NCBI GenBank assembly: GCA_028293725.1
Contig: JAQGOE010000167.1
Coordinates: 1 to 41,524, forward strand
Length of the DNA: 41,524 nucleotides
DNA from: Gammaproteobacteria bacterium
GTDB taxonomy: Bacteria; Pseudomonadota; Gammaproteobacteria; Steroidobacterales; Steroidobacteraceae
Direction: 5' to 3'
A model generated the notes under the pieces. The model searched no databases and was not told the DNA's origin. It saw only the letters and a list, made by a program, of their open reading frames with translations. The position numbers and the translations under genes are program-made. Positions 1 to 8,284 of this stretch are shown here, piece by piece. How positions within the stretch are numbered: the first letter of the stretch is position 1; every line of letters starts with the position of its first letter.

Positions 1-349
1 GATGCACGGATGCCTGGAGCAAGGGCAACTCGAACATGGCGTGCGCCAGGAAAGCTCCCAGGCAGCAGCCGGTGATTTGAACGATCACATAGGCGACTGT
101 TTGTCGCAGAGTCAGCTTTCCGCGCAATGCCTCAACGAGCGACACCGCTGGATTGAAGTGCGCGCCGCTGATGGGACCCAGGAGCGCGATCAGAGTTGCA
201 AGCACAGCGACCGTGGCCGCGGTATTCGCAAGTAGCGCCACCGCCAGATTGCCACCCGCGAGTCGGTCAGCCATGACTCCGGACCCGATCACAGTCGCCG
301 CTAACAGCATCGACCCCAAGCCCTCGGCAACGAGCGCCCGGCTCAACAC
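1..349 (-). CDS. MIP/aquaporin family channel, partial (window edge)
   Basis: The minus strand encodes about 116 residues of a major-intrinsic-protein channel and runs off the left edge. The reading begins V-L-S-R-A-L-V-A-E-G-L-G-S and contains the NPA half-motif in GAHFNPAVSLVEALRG, with hydrophobic segments on both sides. The GTG at 349 is chosen because family N-termini are typically M-x-R-x-L-x-A-E. It starts one base after the arsC stop, so it is the fourth gene of an ars operon. Aquaporins in ars operons (AqpS of Sinorhizobium) are known to let As(III) leave the cell after ArsC reduces arsenate. That role is inferred here from position. The second NPA motif and the C-terminus are outside the window. 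Confidence 0.85.
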   Translation of the reverse strand, partial: MLSRALVAEGLGSMLLAATVIGSGVMADRLAGGNLAVALLANTAATVAVLATLIALLGPISGAHFNPAVSLVEALRGKLTLRQTVAYVIVQITGCCLGAFLAHAMFELPLLQASVH

Positions 350-350
350 G

Positions 351-869
351 TTAGACGGACTCAGGAGCGGAACTGCTTTTCCCGATGGCCTGCAGCTTCG
401 CCTGCAGCGTCATACCATCGAGCGAGTCGATCGGCAGACTCGTGAAGAGTTTGATTCGAGCCTCGAGCTCTTTGAGTGCCTTGCGGAAGGCAAACGCCTT
501 ATCGGCAGCAGTGCCTTCGACCGCCGCGGGGTCCGCGATACCCCAGTGCGCCGTCAGCGGCTTTCCCGGCCAGACGGGGCAGACCTCGCCGGCGGCGTTG
601 TCGCACACGGTAAAGATAAAATCGATTGGCGGCGCCCCCGGCGCCGCGAACTCATCCCAACTCTTGCTACGAAAACCCTCGGCCGGCAGATTCATGCGCT
701 CGAGGAGTTCGAGCGCCAGCGGATGCACCTGGCCTTTCGGGAAGCTTCCCGCACTGAAGGCGTGAAACTTGCCCTGGCCCCAGTGATTCAAGAGCGACTC
801 GGCAAGGATGCTCCGCGCCGAGTTGCCCGTGCAGAGAAACAGAACGTTATAGATCTTGTTCACGGTCAT
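351..869 (-). CDS. arsC: Arsenate reductase, low-molecular-weight phosphatase type (thioredoxin-coupled)
   Basis: The 172-residue protein opens with the phosphatase P-loop CTGNSARS (Cys13, Arg19), the nucleophile loop of LMW-phosphatase-like ArsC. A Cys pair at about 89 and 96 (FTVCDNAAGEVCPVWPG) matches the redox relay of the thioredoxin-coupled family, where arsenate is reduced to arsenite. The ATG at 869 is chosen over longer in-frame starts because it overlaps the arsI stop as ATGA and places the P-loop at the usual distance from the N-terminus. The next gene, an aquaporin, starts one base after its stop. Together they could reduce arsenate and release arsenite by diffusion, since no ArsB/Acr3 pump is visible in the window. 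Confidence 0.95.
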   Translation of the reverse strand: MTVNKIYNVLFLCTGNSARSILAESLLNHWGQGKFHAFSAGSFPKGQVHPLALELLERMNLPAEGFRSKSWDEFAAPGAPPIDFIFTVCDNAAGEVCPVWPGKPLTAHWGIADPAAVEGTAADKAFAFRKALKELEARIKLFTSLPIDSLDGMTLQAKLQAIGKSSSAPESV

Positions 870-1354
870 TTTTCGCAGCAAGCCGCCGCCGACGGAGTTC
901 TCTGAGCCGGAACGCAGCATTGTGCCGCGGTACTCTCGACAGGCACGATCGACGCGCCGTGGTTGAACACAGCCGTATCCTCGCCATAAACCGGAATGCT
1001 GCCGAGGGTATGGAAGGTCTCCCACGCGATTCCCGTGGGGTCAGTAACCCAATACTTGTCTGATTTGGCGTAGCAACACGGTTGCTCGCTTTCCTCGAGC
1101 ATCTGCTCGTCTGCCGCTTCAAGCTGCGCACGCATGCCACGCAACTCCTCATCGGTGTCGACCTGGAAGCCCAGGTGATTGACGCCCACCGGTTGCCGGT
1201 GCGTGGAGATTGCGAAGTTGACCCGCGGATCCTCGAGCATCCATTTCGCATAGTCAGTCTTTGTCACTGCGGGCTCTACGCCAAACAGGGTCTGATAAAA
1301 CCGGATCGAGGCGGCGAGATCCTTCACGCTGACATGTACATGGAGTCGTTTCAT
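866..1354 (-). CDS. arsI: ArsI-type C-As lyase (VOC/CadI family)
   Basis: The 162-residue protein is a single vicinal-oxygen-chelate domain. It starts MKRLHVHVSVKDL, has a central VNHLGFQVDT and ends its core with TGIAWETFHTLG, giving likely His/His/Glu Fe(II) ligands. The vicinal Cys93-Cys94 pair (EQPCCYAKSDKYW) is the hallmark of ArsI, which binds trivalent organoarsenicals and cleaves the C-As bond with O2. The tail carries further cysteines (AQCCVP and a near-terminal CC). It lies between arsR and arsC with an ATGA overlap to arsC. The older name for this family is cadmium-induced protein CadI, so a cadmium link is possible, but the context is arsenic. Confidence 0.9.
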   Translation of the reverse strand: MKRLHVHVSVKDLAASIRFYQTLFGVEPAVTKTDYAKWMLEDPRVNFAISTHRQPVGVNHLGFQVDTDEELRGMRAQLEAADEQMLEESEQPCCYAKSDKYWVTDPTGIAWETFHTLGSIPVYGEDTAVFNHGASIVPVESTAAQCCVPAQRTPSAAACCEK

Positions 1355-1453
1355 AAATTACCCGGTGGTTTTAAGGGACTTCAACAGGTATATCGACCGG
1401 ACGTTCTTCGATGCTCGTCCACCGATCATGAGCGGCTCAGACACGGTGAGGCT

Positions 1454-1813
1454 CTACGCGACTTTGGCCGCGCGTTTGACGGCCTTCGCAGGCTCGGCAG
1501 GCGCGCAGTTCGAAGAGCATTCGGCGCTGCTGTTGCCGCAACAGTTCTCGGTCAAGTAGCCAACCAGCCCGTTCATCACGGCAAAATCCGCAGAGTAAAT
1601 GAGCTGGCGGCTCTCGCGGCGCTGCGCAATCAGCCCGGCGCGCTGCAGATTCTGAAGGTGGAACGTGAGTGAGGAGGGCACAAGGCCTACACGCTCGCCG
1701 ATCGCGCCGGCCGGCAGCCCTTCGGGGCCGCGTTGGACTAGCAATCGATAAATCGCGAGCCGGTGCTCGTGTGCAAGGGCACCCAATGCCCCGATAACGG
1801 CAGGCGTCTTCAT
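1454..1813 (-). CDS. arsR: ArsR/SmtB-family arsenic repressor
   Basis: The 119-residue winged-helix repressor has its DNA-reading region at GLVPSSLTFHLQNLQRAGLI and the wing at RRESRQLIYS. The classical alpha3 ELCVCDL metalloid site is absent. A C-terminal Cys cluster (Cys91, Cys92, Cys99, Cys103) instead resembles the AfArsR-type As(III) site of two adjacent cysteines plus a third a few residues later. It is first in the operon, about 100 bp ahead of arsI, and sits directly behind a promoter overlapped by an inverted repeat, so autorepression relieved by As(III) or methyl-As(III) is likely. The 1355-1453 spacer holds no gene. Confidence 0.93.
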   Translation of the reverse strand: MKTPAVIGALGALAHEHRLAIYRLLVQRGPEGLPAGAIGERVGLVPSSLTFHLQNLQRAGLIAQRRESRQLIYSADFAVMNGLVGYLTENCCGNSSAECSSNCAPAEPAKAVKRAAKVA

Positions 1814-1849
1814 GTACTTACGATATTACGTGTATCATCGTACTGTCAA
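1813..1849 (-). promoter_or_regulatory. arsR promoter with overlapping inverted-repeat operator
   Basis: On the minus strand a perfect TTGACA lies at 1849-1844, followed by AT-rich sequence with a TATCGT or TAATAT candidate -10. A perfect inverted repeat TACGAT-N12-ATCGTA spans 1819-1842 and covers the space between -35 and start codon. The ATG at 1813 follows immediately. ArsR proteins usually bind such dyads over their own promoter; the assignment to this ArsR is inferred. Confidence 0.65.
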
Positions 1850-1894
1850 GCCGAGCCGGCGGCGACGGCGTCGATAACCGCCGGAAACGCCCCA

Positions 1895-2254
1895 TCATCT
1901 GCCCGGTGACGTAGCGTCCGTATAGTTCCGGACAGCATCGAGTACGCGCGTCGAGTAATCGAGCGCAGCACCAGCGTTGATTGCAACTGCGACACCCAGC
2001 GCCTCTGCGATCTCTTCTTCCGTCGCGCCGTGGCGGAGTGCCGCCTCGGTGTGGACCGTTATGCAGCCGTCGCAACGCAGGGTGACTGCGACCGCGAGTG
2101 ACATCAGCTCCCGGACTTTGGGTCCCAGCAGATTCCTTTTGCTTCCGGCCGAACTGAGTTCCATATACCCCTTGACCGTGTCGGGACTCAGCTGTCCCAC
2201 CTGCTTCACGCCGGCTGCGAGCTGTTTACGATAGTCATTCCAATCGAGCATCAT
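1895..2254 (-). CDS. Carboxymuconolactone decarboxylase / AhpD-like protein
   Basis: The 119-residue all-alpha protein has the AhpD-type motif C61-D-G-C64-x3-H68 followed by TEAALRHGATEEEIAEALGVAV, the family core. Such proteins act as thiol peroxidases/disulfide reductants or as decarboxylases; the CxxCxxxH motif favours a redox role. GAGGGA lies about eight bases before the ATG at 2254; a second ATG follows directly. It lies 51 bp downstream of the multicopper oxidase on the same strand and is probably cotranscribed, suggesting a joint oxidative or metal-stress role. The exact substrate is unknown. Confidence 0.88.
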   Translation of the reverse strand: MMLDWNDYRKQLAAGVKQVGQLSPDTVKGYMELSSAGSKRNLLGPKVRELMSLAVAVTLRCDGCITVHTEAALRHGATEEEIAEALGVAVAINAGAALDYSTRVLDAVRNYTDATSPGR

Positions 2255-2305
2255 GTTAGTGTCCCTCTGTTGTGGGCGTCGCCCGTGAACCCTGGGTCTG
2301 TTGTC

Positions 2306-3883
2306 TCACGCACTAAGTCCGTCATACCTGACCTCCGTCATCATGCCGGTCTGCATATGGTAGAGATTGTGGCAGTGGAATGCCCACCGACCCGGATTGT
2401 CGGCGTCGAAGGCGATACGAACCCGTCCGCCTCTGGGCATGACCAGCACGGTATCGCGCATGGCGCCCTGGATAGGGCGGCCTTCGATCGCGATGACCTG
2501 GAACGAGTGGCCGTGCAGATGGATCGGATGCGCCATCATCGTGTGGTTGACCAACTCAAACTCCACGCGCTGCCCTTGCTTCACCATGAGCGGCGTGATG
2601 TGCGGCCAGAGCTCGCCGTCGATGGACCAGGAATAGGGCTTCATGCTGCCGCCGAGTGAGATCGTGCGAGCGAGATCCGGGGGGCGTGCCCGCAGTGGCT
2701 CCGCCGCGGCGAGTCGCGTCTCCAGCGAAAGGTCGACCGGTGGCGCGGTCTTGCCCTGATCCGCGACGCGCTGGACGGGCGAGCCAGATGTAGCGAGGAT
2801 GATTCCGGTCCGGCGTGGCGAGCCTTCGAGCTGCGCAATGACTGGAAAGGCTCCAGTCCTGGGGAGATCGATCAATAGGTCCAGGCGCTGTGCCATCGCC
2901 ATCGGGAAGCGTTGGCCGGCTACGGGCCGGACGGAATGGCCGTCAACTGCGACGACATTTCCGGTGAGTGCGCCGAGGTCGATCCAGAATTGGCTTGAGG
3001 ATGCGCCGTTGATGATCCGCAGGCGGACTCGTCCGCTGCGCTCGACGCGCACAACGTCAGGATCGGTGAGAGTTCGATCGTTGGCGAGGAACGCGTCGAA
3101 GTCAACGTCATTGAGGTCCATTCGCGGGGGAGTCGTTCCGGGCATCTGCATGACTGGCGCGTCACGTCCCTCCATGTTCATCATGCCCATGTTCATCGTG
3201 CCGGTCATGGCAACGTTTCGGGCACTTCCGGCATCGCCGGAACCGACGTCAGTCCGTTCCACGAGTGGGCGAGCCCCGCCTGCATTCGTGTTGGTGAGGT
3301 TGGCGAGCACCTCCTCGGGGCTCCGGAAGGTGAAATCGTGCAACATTAGAACGATTTCCTGTCGATTCTCGCGTTGCGTTGTTTCGTCCGCGACGATCAG
3401 GGGCGCGGTCATCAGCACTTGCTCCTGCATGCCATAGTGCGAATGCATCCAGTACGTTCCTGGAACGGGAATGTAGTTGTAGGGTTGTATCGCCCCGTTT
3501 GCAATGAGGGGTGTCTCGGGCCATGGGAATCCGTCCTGCGTCCACGGCGGCAGTTGGCCGTGCCAGTGGACAAGCGTCGGCTTGCCGCTTTGATTCGCGA
3601 GATCGACACGGAACCGCTCACCTGCGCGGAGCCGGACTCCCGGGCGCCCATCCGGTCCGATGAGGCTGTAGACTCGCGCTGCGCGACCATTCACCTCCAG
3701 CGTTCGCGTTCCGGCGGTCAAACGCTTTACGGCTTCCGATGCGACGCTCATTGAGGCGGGAAGTGTGGAGAGAATCCCGGTGGCGAGGGCGGCCCCGAGA
3801 AAGGCGCGACGGGAGAACGGAGTTATCGTGGAGCCCTCGGCGGCCATGCTATGCCGGCGGCCTTCGCTATCGAATATAGTCAT
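2306..3883 (-). CDS. Tat-exported multicopper oxidase
   Basis: The 525-residue protein has a Tat signal (SRRAFLGAALATG, residues 24-36) and the four copper motifs of a three-domain multicopper oxidase: HWHGQ at 106, HSHYG at 147, HPIHLHGHS at 452 and HCHNLYHMQTGM at 503. These supply the T1 and T2/T3 ligands. A Met-rich stretch in mid-protein (TMNMGMMNMEGR, with further Met after it) resembles the cuprous-ion loops of CueO and CopA, so Cu(I) oxidation in the periplasm is plausible. A strong GGAGG lies six bases before the ATG at 3883, which fixes the start. It is divergent from the AraC regulator at 3999 and followed by an AhpD-like gene. A laccase-like phenol oxidase is the main alternative. 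Confidence 0.93.
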   Translation of the reverse strand: MTIFDSEGRRHSMAAEGSTITPFSRRAFLGAALATGILSTLPASMSVASEAVKRLTAGTRTLEVNGRAARVYSLIGPDGRPGVRLRAGERFRVDLANQSGKPTLVHWHGQLPPWTQDGFPWPETPLIANGAIQPYNYIPVPGTYWMHSHYGMQEQVLMTAPLIVADETTQRENRQEIVLMLHDFTFRSPEEVLANLTNTNAGGARPLVERTDVGSGDAGSARNVAMTGTMNMGMMNMEGRDAPVMQMPGTTPPRMDLNDVDFDAFLANDRTLTDPDVVRVERSGRVRLRIINGASSSQFWIDLGALTGNVVAVDGHSVRPVAGQRFPMAMAQRLDLLIDLPRTGAFPVIAQLEGSPRRTGIILATSGSPVQRVADQGKTAPPVDLSLETRLAAAEPLRARPPDLARTISLGGSMKPYSWSIDGELWPHITPLMVKQGQRVEFELVNHTMMAHPIHLHGHSFQVIAIEGRPIQGAMRDTVLVMPRGGRVRIAFDADNPGRWAFHCHNLYHMQTGMMTEVRYDGLSA

Positions 3884-3919
3884 AGTGTCCTCCAGGAGTC
3901 ATTCGGCTGGGCCCAATAT

Positions 3920-3957
3920 GAGCCGCGCGCGGCCATTCGCTAATGGCCGCGCGGCTC
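3920..3957. repeat. Imperfect 15-17 bp inverted repeat in divergent promoter region
   Basis: The left arm at 3920-3936 and right arm at 3943-3957 are complementary over 15 bases except for one extra CG in the left arm, with a six-base loop. It lies midway between the divergent multicopper oxidase and AraC-family genes, 42 bp ahead of the regulator's ATG. No T-run follows, so it fits an operator or an mRNA leader hairpin better than a terminator. Confidence 0.7.
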
Positions 3958-3998
3958 GATCCGGTGGCCGAGCAGATCAATTTCGAGGGGCCGTATCT

Positions 3999-4946
3999 AT
4001 GAATCCCGAGCGGTTGGTCGACACCTTGAGCAGCGTGGCGCCGCTACTTCGAGTGAAGCCGGAGTTGCAGCAGTTGTGTCGGTTTGGCGCGCAATGGGCT
4101 GCCGAGCACGTAGCAGAAACGGACCGGTGGGCGCCATTTCACCTGGTCACGCGAGGCGGTTGCATCCTCCAGCTGAGAGGTCGGGATCGAACGATCACGC
4201 TCGCGGCCGGGGACATAGTCGTTCTGCCGCATGGTACGCCGCATGTCGTGCGCGGCTCGTCGACTCCACGCGATGCGCGTGGGCCGTTCGGCATTCACTC
4301 AAAGTCCTTTGGCCCAGTAGAACTCAAGACCAACACCGAGACTCGGGCGCAGACTGAGCTGGTTTGCGGCCGGCTCCGCTTCGATCTCGCGCACCCCAAT
4401 CTCGTTCTCGCGGCGCTGCCCGATGCCATCGTGGTCGCGGCGGCCGGTAACAAAGCCGACGCAGCCCGGCTGCGAATGTTGATGTCCGCGATTCAGGAGG
4501 AGATCGAAGCCAATCTGGACGGTGCCGCGGCGATTGCCACCGACCTGGCGAGCGCCCTCTTCGTCATGGTCGTGCGAATCCACCTCCAGCGTGAGAGAGC
4601 CAACAGGGGACTGTTGGCTCTGCTGGCGCATCGACAGCTCGGCGGGGCAGTGCGGGCTATGTTGAAGGAGCCCGCCCGGAACTGGAGCCTGAACGAGCTC
4701 GCAACCCGTGCCAACGCGTCGCGGGCGAGTTTCGTGCGAATGTTCAAGGGGGTGGCGCAACGGGCTCCGCTGGAGTTCCTCACCGAGCTCAGACTCGAGC
4801 TCGCCAGGCAGAAGCTCAATACGACGGACCTGGCGTTGGCAGACGTCGCTGCTGAGGCCGGTTACCAGTCGGAAAGCTCCTTCAGCCGCGCGTTCAAGCG
4901 CCGCTTCGGCCGCCCGCCCGGAGCGCTACGTACGGGGCAGACCTGA
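3999..4946 (+). CDS. AraC-family transcriptional regulator with N-terminal cupin
   Basis: The 315-residue protein has an N-terminal cupin (RmlC-like) sensing domain, roughly residues 1-190, with HLVTRGGCILQLRGRD and LAAGDIVVLPHGTPHVVRG. A C-terminal double helix-turn-helix occupies about residues 225-315, ending ADVAAEAGYQSESSFSRAFK-RRFGRPPGALR. This layout is the cupin_6/HTH_18 group of one-component regulators. The ATG at 3999 is preceded by GAGGGG about eight bases upstream; longer in-frame starts would run into the divergent oxidase gene. It is transcribed away from the multicopper oxidase and probably controls that operon. The ligand is not predictable from the sequence. Confidence 0.9.
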   Translation: MNPERLVDTLSSVAPLLRVKPELQQLCRFGAQWAAEHVAETDRWAPFHLVTRGGCILQLRGRDRTITLAAGDIVVLPHGTPHVVRGSSTPRDARGPFGIHSKSFGPVELKTNTETRAQTELVCGRLRFDLAHPNLVLAALPDAIVVAAAGNKADAARLRMLMSAIQEEIEANLDGAAAIATDLASALFVMVVRIHLQRERANRGLLALLAHRQLGGAVRAMLKEPARNWSLNELATRANASRASFVRMFKGVAQRAPLEFLTELRLELARQKLNTTDLALADVAAEAGYQSESSFSRAFKRRFGRPPGALRTGQT

Positions 4947-5043
4947 GACCAGCTTTGGACGGTTGACATCGAGGGGACGCGTGCTGGCGAGTCCTGATTC
5001 GCCGGAGTTCCGTGAGGCTGAGGCGCGGGCACGCGGGACATAG

Positions 5044-5075
5044 TTGACTCTGGACCCGAGTCCCGGGTTTACGCT
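5044..5075 (+). promoter_or_regulatory. MerR-type promoter/operator with long spacer
   Basis: TTGACT at 5044-5049 and TACGCT at 5070-5075 are separated by 20 bp, the overlong spacing typical of promoters twisted into activity by MerR-family activators. The spacer carries a dyad centred on GGAC-ccga-GTCC. The arrangement TTGACTC...GGGT-T-TACGCT closely follows known heavy-metal MerR promoters. It lies 26 bp upstream of the merR-like reading frame. Confidence 0.75.
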
Positions 5076-5101
5076 GTCGACGTCAATTCGAGGGACTACC
5101 T

Positions 5102-5506
5102 ATGCAAGCGTTGGGGATCGGCCAGTTGGCCAAAAGAGGCGGCGTCGGCATCGACACGGTGCGCTATTACGAGCGAAACGGGCTGCTGTCACCGCGGACT
5201 AGGCTGGCATCCGGATAGCGCCGCTATGGGGAACTCGAGTTGGCGCGGCTGCGCTTCATCCGCCGCGCGCAAGCGCTGGGTTTTACCTTAAAAGAAGTGA
5301 AGGAATTGCTCGCCCTCTCGGCACAGCGGGACGTGGGACGCGTCAAGCGCTCGGCCCAGGCCAAGCTGGTGGATGTCGAGAGGCGGATCGCAGCACTTGA
5401 ACGCGTGCGGGATGGGCTCGCCACCCTCATCGAAGCCTGTCCGGGTCACGGTCGGGCGGCTGACTGCCCAATCTTGCGAGCTCTCACCGAGGAGGTCGAG
5501 ACGTGA
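5102..5506 (+). pseudogene. MerR-family heavy-metal regulator interrupted by an in-frame amber codon
   Basis: Reading from ATG 5102 gives a full MerR protein in one frame: IGQLAKRGGVGIDTVRYYER, the ARLRFIRRAQALGFTLKEVKE-type second helix pair, a dimerisation coiled coil and a C-terminal metal loop C-P-G-H-G-R-A-A-D-C-P-I similar to the Cys-x7/8-Cys loop of CueR/ZntR. Codon 39 (5216-5218) is TAG exactly where the family has Tyr in the SG-Y-RRY wing motif, so a single base change from TAC or TAT explains it. The rest is undamaged. Translation restarting downstream would lack the first DNA-binding helices. It is either a recent pseudogene, a sequencing error or a readthrough case. Confidence 0.85.
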
Positions 5507-5633
5507 AGCACAACGATCAAACTGCGCCGCACTCGCAACTGTCGGCGTCACACAGTAAGAACTCTGGCAAGCAGTGCGCGGCAAATCGCGTAGCATCAGC
5601 CAGCGCTTGGCGAAAGTAAGGTGTGTTTGGCAG

Positions 5634-6104
5634 ATGATTACCCTCACAGTCAACGGGACCCCGCAGAGCATCGATGCTGATGGCGACACGCCCTTGCTCT
5701 GGGCATTGCGGGACCATCTACTCCTCACCGGTACCAAATTTGGCTGTGGCATGGCGCTCTGCGGCGCCTGTACCGTGCACGTCGATGGGGTCGCCGTTCG
5801 CGCGTGTGTACTTCCGTTACAGGCGGTACAAGGAAAAAGCATCACTACCATTGAGGGCCTGTCGAAGGACAGGAGCCATGTTGTGCAGCGGGCGTGGATG
5901 GAGATCGACGTGCCGCAATGTGGCTACTGCCAGTCAGGACAGATCATGTCCGCGGCGGCGCTGTTAGCGTCCAATCCGGCACCGAGCGATGCAGACATCG
6001 ATGCGGCGCTCTCCGGAAATATCTGCCGGTGCGGCACGTATGTGCGTATCCGAAAGGCTGTCCATAGGGCAGCTGAGTTCGCGCGCCAGGAGAAGTCAAA
6101 ATGA
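5634..6104 (+). CDS. iorA: (2Fe-2S)-binding subunit of molybdopterin hydroxylase (IorA-like)
   Basis: The 156-residue protein has a plant-type ferredoxin cluster site (Cys38, Cys43, Cys46, Cys58 in [18 protein letters not shown] and after) and the C-terminal four-helix [2Fe-2S] domain with [10 protein letters not shown] and [11 protein letters not shown]. This is the small electron-transfer subunit of xanthine-oxidase-family enzymes of the isoquinoline 1-oxidoreductase type. The ATG at 5634 is chosen because [10 protein letters not shown] is the family N-terminus. It overlaps the large subunit by ATGA at 6101. The enzyme passes electrons from the molybdenum site outward; no FAD subunit or dedicated cytochrome is adjacent. 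Confidence 0.93.
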   Translation: MITLTVNGTPQSIDADGDTPLLWALRDHLLLTGTKFGCGMALCGACTVHVDGVAVRACVLPLQAVQGKSITTIEGLSKDRSHVVQRAWMEIDVPQCGYCQSGQIMSAAALLASNPAPSDADIDAALSGNICRCGTYVRIRKAVHRAAEFARQEKSK

Positions 6105-8281
6105 GCGCGCTGAGGCCCGATCCCCCGCAGACCTTGAATTTCGGGCGGCGCCTATTTCTGCAACAAACGGCTGCGGCAGCCGGCGGTCTCGTACTCGCCT
6201 TCGCGCTGCCTGGAGGGGGAGGGTCTCGCGCCTCGGAACAAGCGCGTGGTGGCCAGATGAATGCCTGGCTCCGGATCGGCGCCGATGATTCCATCACCAT
6301 GGTAGTGGATCGCTCCGAGATGGGGCAGGGCGTTTACACCGCGTTGCCGATGCTGTTGGCCGAGGAGCTGGAGGTCGACCTGTCGAGGGTCAAGGTCGTC
6401 GCGGCTCCAGTCGGCGACCCGTACGTCAACGTGCTCAATGGAGGACAGGTCACCGGAACCAGCAACAGCGTGCAGGACGCTTGGGAGAAGCTGCGCAAGG
6501 CCGGTGCGCAAGCGCGGATGATGTTGATCGCGGCTGCGGCACAGAGGTGGCACGTCAAGCCATCTGACTGTCAGGCGCACGATGGCCGAGTTAGCAGCGC
6601 TCAGGGTAAGACGGCTTCGTACGGCGAACTCGCGGAAGCGGCTTCGAAGTTGCCGGTGCCGAAGGATGTACCGCTCAAGGATGCGTCGCAATTCCGATTG
6701 ATCGGCAAGCCGCTCCCGAGGCTCGATACCGCGAGCAAGGTCGACGGCAGCGCCGAGTTTGGTCTGGATGTGCAGCTTCCCGGCATGTTGTATGCGGTCG
6801 TTGCTCTGTGTCCCACTTTGGGAGGGAAGGTTATATCGGTCGAGTCGTCCGCCGCCCAAAGTATGCCGGGCGTGCGCGGCGTGCTGACGACTGCCAGTGG
6901 AGTCGTTGTTGTTGCGGACCACTTCTGGCAGGCCCGCAAGGCGCGCGATGTCGTACGGATCGACTGGGATCAGGGTCCTAATGTGGAGCTCGACAACGCG
7001 AAGATCTGGTCGGTGATCGACAAGGCTGCATCCAGTGGACCCGGCGCCTCGGCGCTTGGCAGGGAGGAGGTCTCCGCCGCCCTCAAGAATGGCAACGCAC
7101 CGGAGGCGCTCAAGAAGGCGGCGAAGCGGCTCTCGGCCGTGTATGAGTTGCCGATGCTGGCGCATGCGGCCATGGAGCCGTTGAACTGCACGGCCGATGT
7201 CAAAGCGGATCGATGCGACATTTATGTCGGCACCCAGGTCCAGCAAATGGCGCAAGCGGCCGCGGCCGACGCCGCGGGACTGAAGCCTGACCAGGTCAAC
7301 GTCCATACGACCCTGCTCGGCGGTGGGTTCGGTCGCCGGCTGGAGGTGGACTTCATCCCGGCTGCGGTGGCGGCTTCCAAAGCACTCGGCGCGCCAGTGA
7401 AGTTGATCTGGACGCGCGAGGACGATATGACCCACGACTATTTCCGGCCGCCCGTGCGCGCAGCCGTCAGCGCCGGACTGGATGAGAGGGGTCAGCTGCT
7501 CGCCTGGGCATTGCATGTCACCAGTCCTTCCATCACTGCACGATTCGATCCGACCAACAAGAATCCCTTTGATTCTGTGATCGAGTATGTGCAGAACTTT
7601 CCTTACGCTGTACCCAACTTCGATCTGCGTTATACGCGTCGCGAGATTGGTATCGACGTGGGCTATCTGCGCTCGGTCAGCCACGGACCGAATTGCTTCG
7701 CCGTGGAGAGTTCGATCGATGAGCTGGCGCAGGCGGCATCCGTGAACCCTCTGGATTTTCGTCTGGCGCTGCTCGCCGGAAAGCCACGGCACACCCAGGT
7801 TCTCAAGTTGGTTGCTGAGCGATCCGGTTGGGGGAAGGCGCCCAAGGGCCGCTACCAGGGTCTCGCTTTCATGGAAGGTTACACCTCGCACATCGCCCAG
7901 GTCGCGGAGGTGTCGGTAGAGAGTGGCCGACTAAAGGTCCACAAGGTCACGTGTGTGATCGACTGCGGGCAAATCGTGAACCCGCGTATCGTGACATCTC
8001 AGCTCGAGAGCGGCATCATCTTTGGCCTGTCGGCCGCGCTTTGGGGTGACGTCACACTCAAGAACGGGCGCGCGCAACAACAGAATTTTCATGAGTACCG
8101 GGTGTTGCGCTTGCATGAGACGCCGGAGATCGAGATCTACCTCGTGCCGAGCAATGCCGCGCCCGGTGGCATTGGGGAGACTGGCGTGCCGCCCGTCGCG
8201 CCCGCGGTATGCAATGCAATCTTTGCGGCGACCGGCAAGCGGTTGAGATCGCTGCCGATCAGCGCCCATGACCTGGCGTGA
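6101..8281 (+). CDS. iorB: Molybdopterin-binding catalytic subunit, isoquinoline 1-oxidoreductase beta type
   Basis: The 726-residue protein begins with a Tat signal ([20 protein letters not shown]), so the complex is folded in the cytoplasm and exported. It then has the duplicated aldehyde-oxidase/xanthine-dehydrogenase molybdopterin domains: [32 protein letters not shown] and the C-terminal [15 protein letters not shown], where Glu693 is the expected catalytic base. The family hydroxylates N-heterocycles or oxidises aldehydes using water and gives electrons to a cytochrome or quinone. It is translationally coupled to the [2Fe-2S] subunit. The nearby MOSC protein and Mo/W importers suit its cofactor need. 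The actual substrate cannot be read from sequence. Confidence 0.93.
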   Translation: MSALRPDPPQTLNFGRRLFLQQTAAAAGGLVLAFALPGGGGSRASEQARGGQMNAWLRIGADDSITMVVDRSEMGQGVYTALPMLLAEELEVDLSRVKVVAAPVGDPYVNVLNGGQVTGTSNSVQDAWEKLRKAGAQARMMLIAAAAQRWHVKPSDCQAHDGRVSSAQGKTASYGELAEAASKLPVPKDVPLKDASQFRLIGKPLPRLDTASKVDGSAEFGLDVQLPGMLYAVVALCPTLGGKVISVESSAAQSMPGVRGVLTTASGVVVVADHFWQARKARDVVRIDWDQGPNVELDNAKIWSVIDKAASSGPGASALGREEVSAALKNGNAPEALKKAAKRLSAVYELPMLAHAAMEPLNCTADVKADRCDIYVGTQVQQMAQAAAADAAGLKPDQVNVHTTLLGGGFGRRLEVDFIPAAVAASKALGAPVKLIWTREDDMTHDYFRPPVRAAVSAGLDERGQLLAWALHVTSPSITARFDPTNKNPFDSVIEYVQNFPYAVPNFDLRYTRREIGIDVGYLRSVSHGPNCFAVESSIDELAQAASVNPLDFRLALLAGKPRHTQVLKLVAERSGWGKAPKGRYQGLAFMEGYTSHIAQVAEVSVESGRLKVHKVTCVIDCGQIVNPRIVTSQLESGIIFGLSAALWGDVTLKNGRAQQQNFHEYRVLRLHETPEIEIYLVPSNAAPGGIGETGVPPVAPAVCNAIFAATGKRLRSLPISAHDLA

Positions 8282-8284
8282 GTC

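Noticed and set aside
5503..5619. A 38-codon frame starting GTG in overlap with the MerR stop codon
   Set aside because: The overlap looks like coupling, but the product has no recognisable motif or helix pattern, and the upstream gene is itself interrupted. Too weak to call.
6152..7891. A 579-codon minus-strand open frame opposite the molybdopterin subunit gene
   Set aside because: It has no recognisable domain and an Arg/His-rich composition typical of antisense frames over GC-rich coding DNA; the plus-strand gene is certain.
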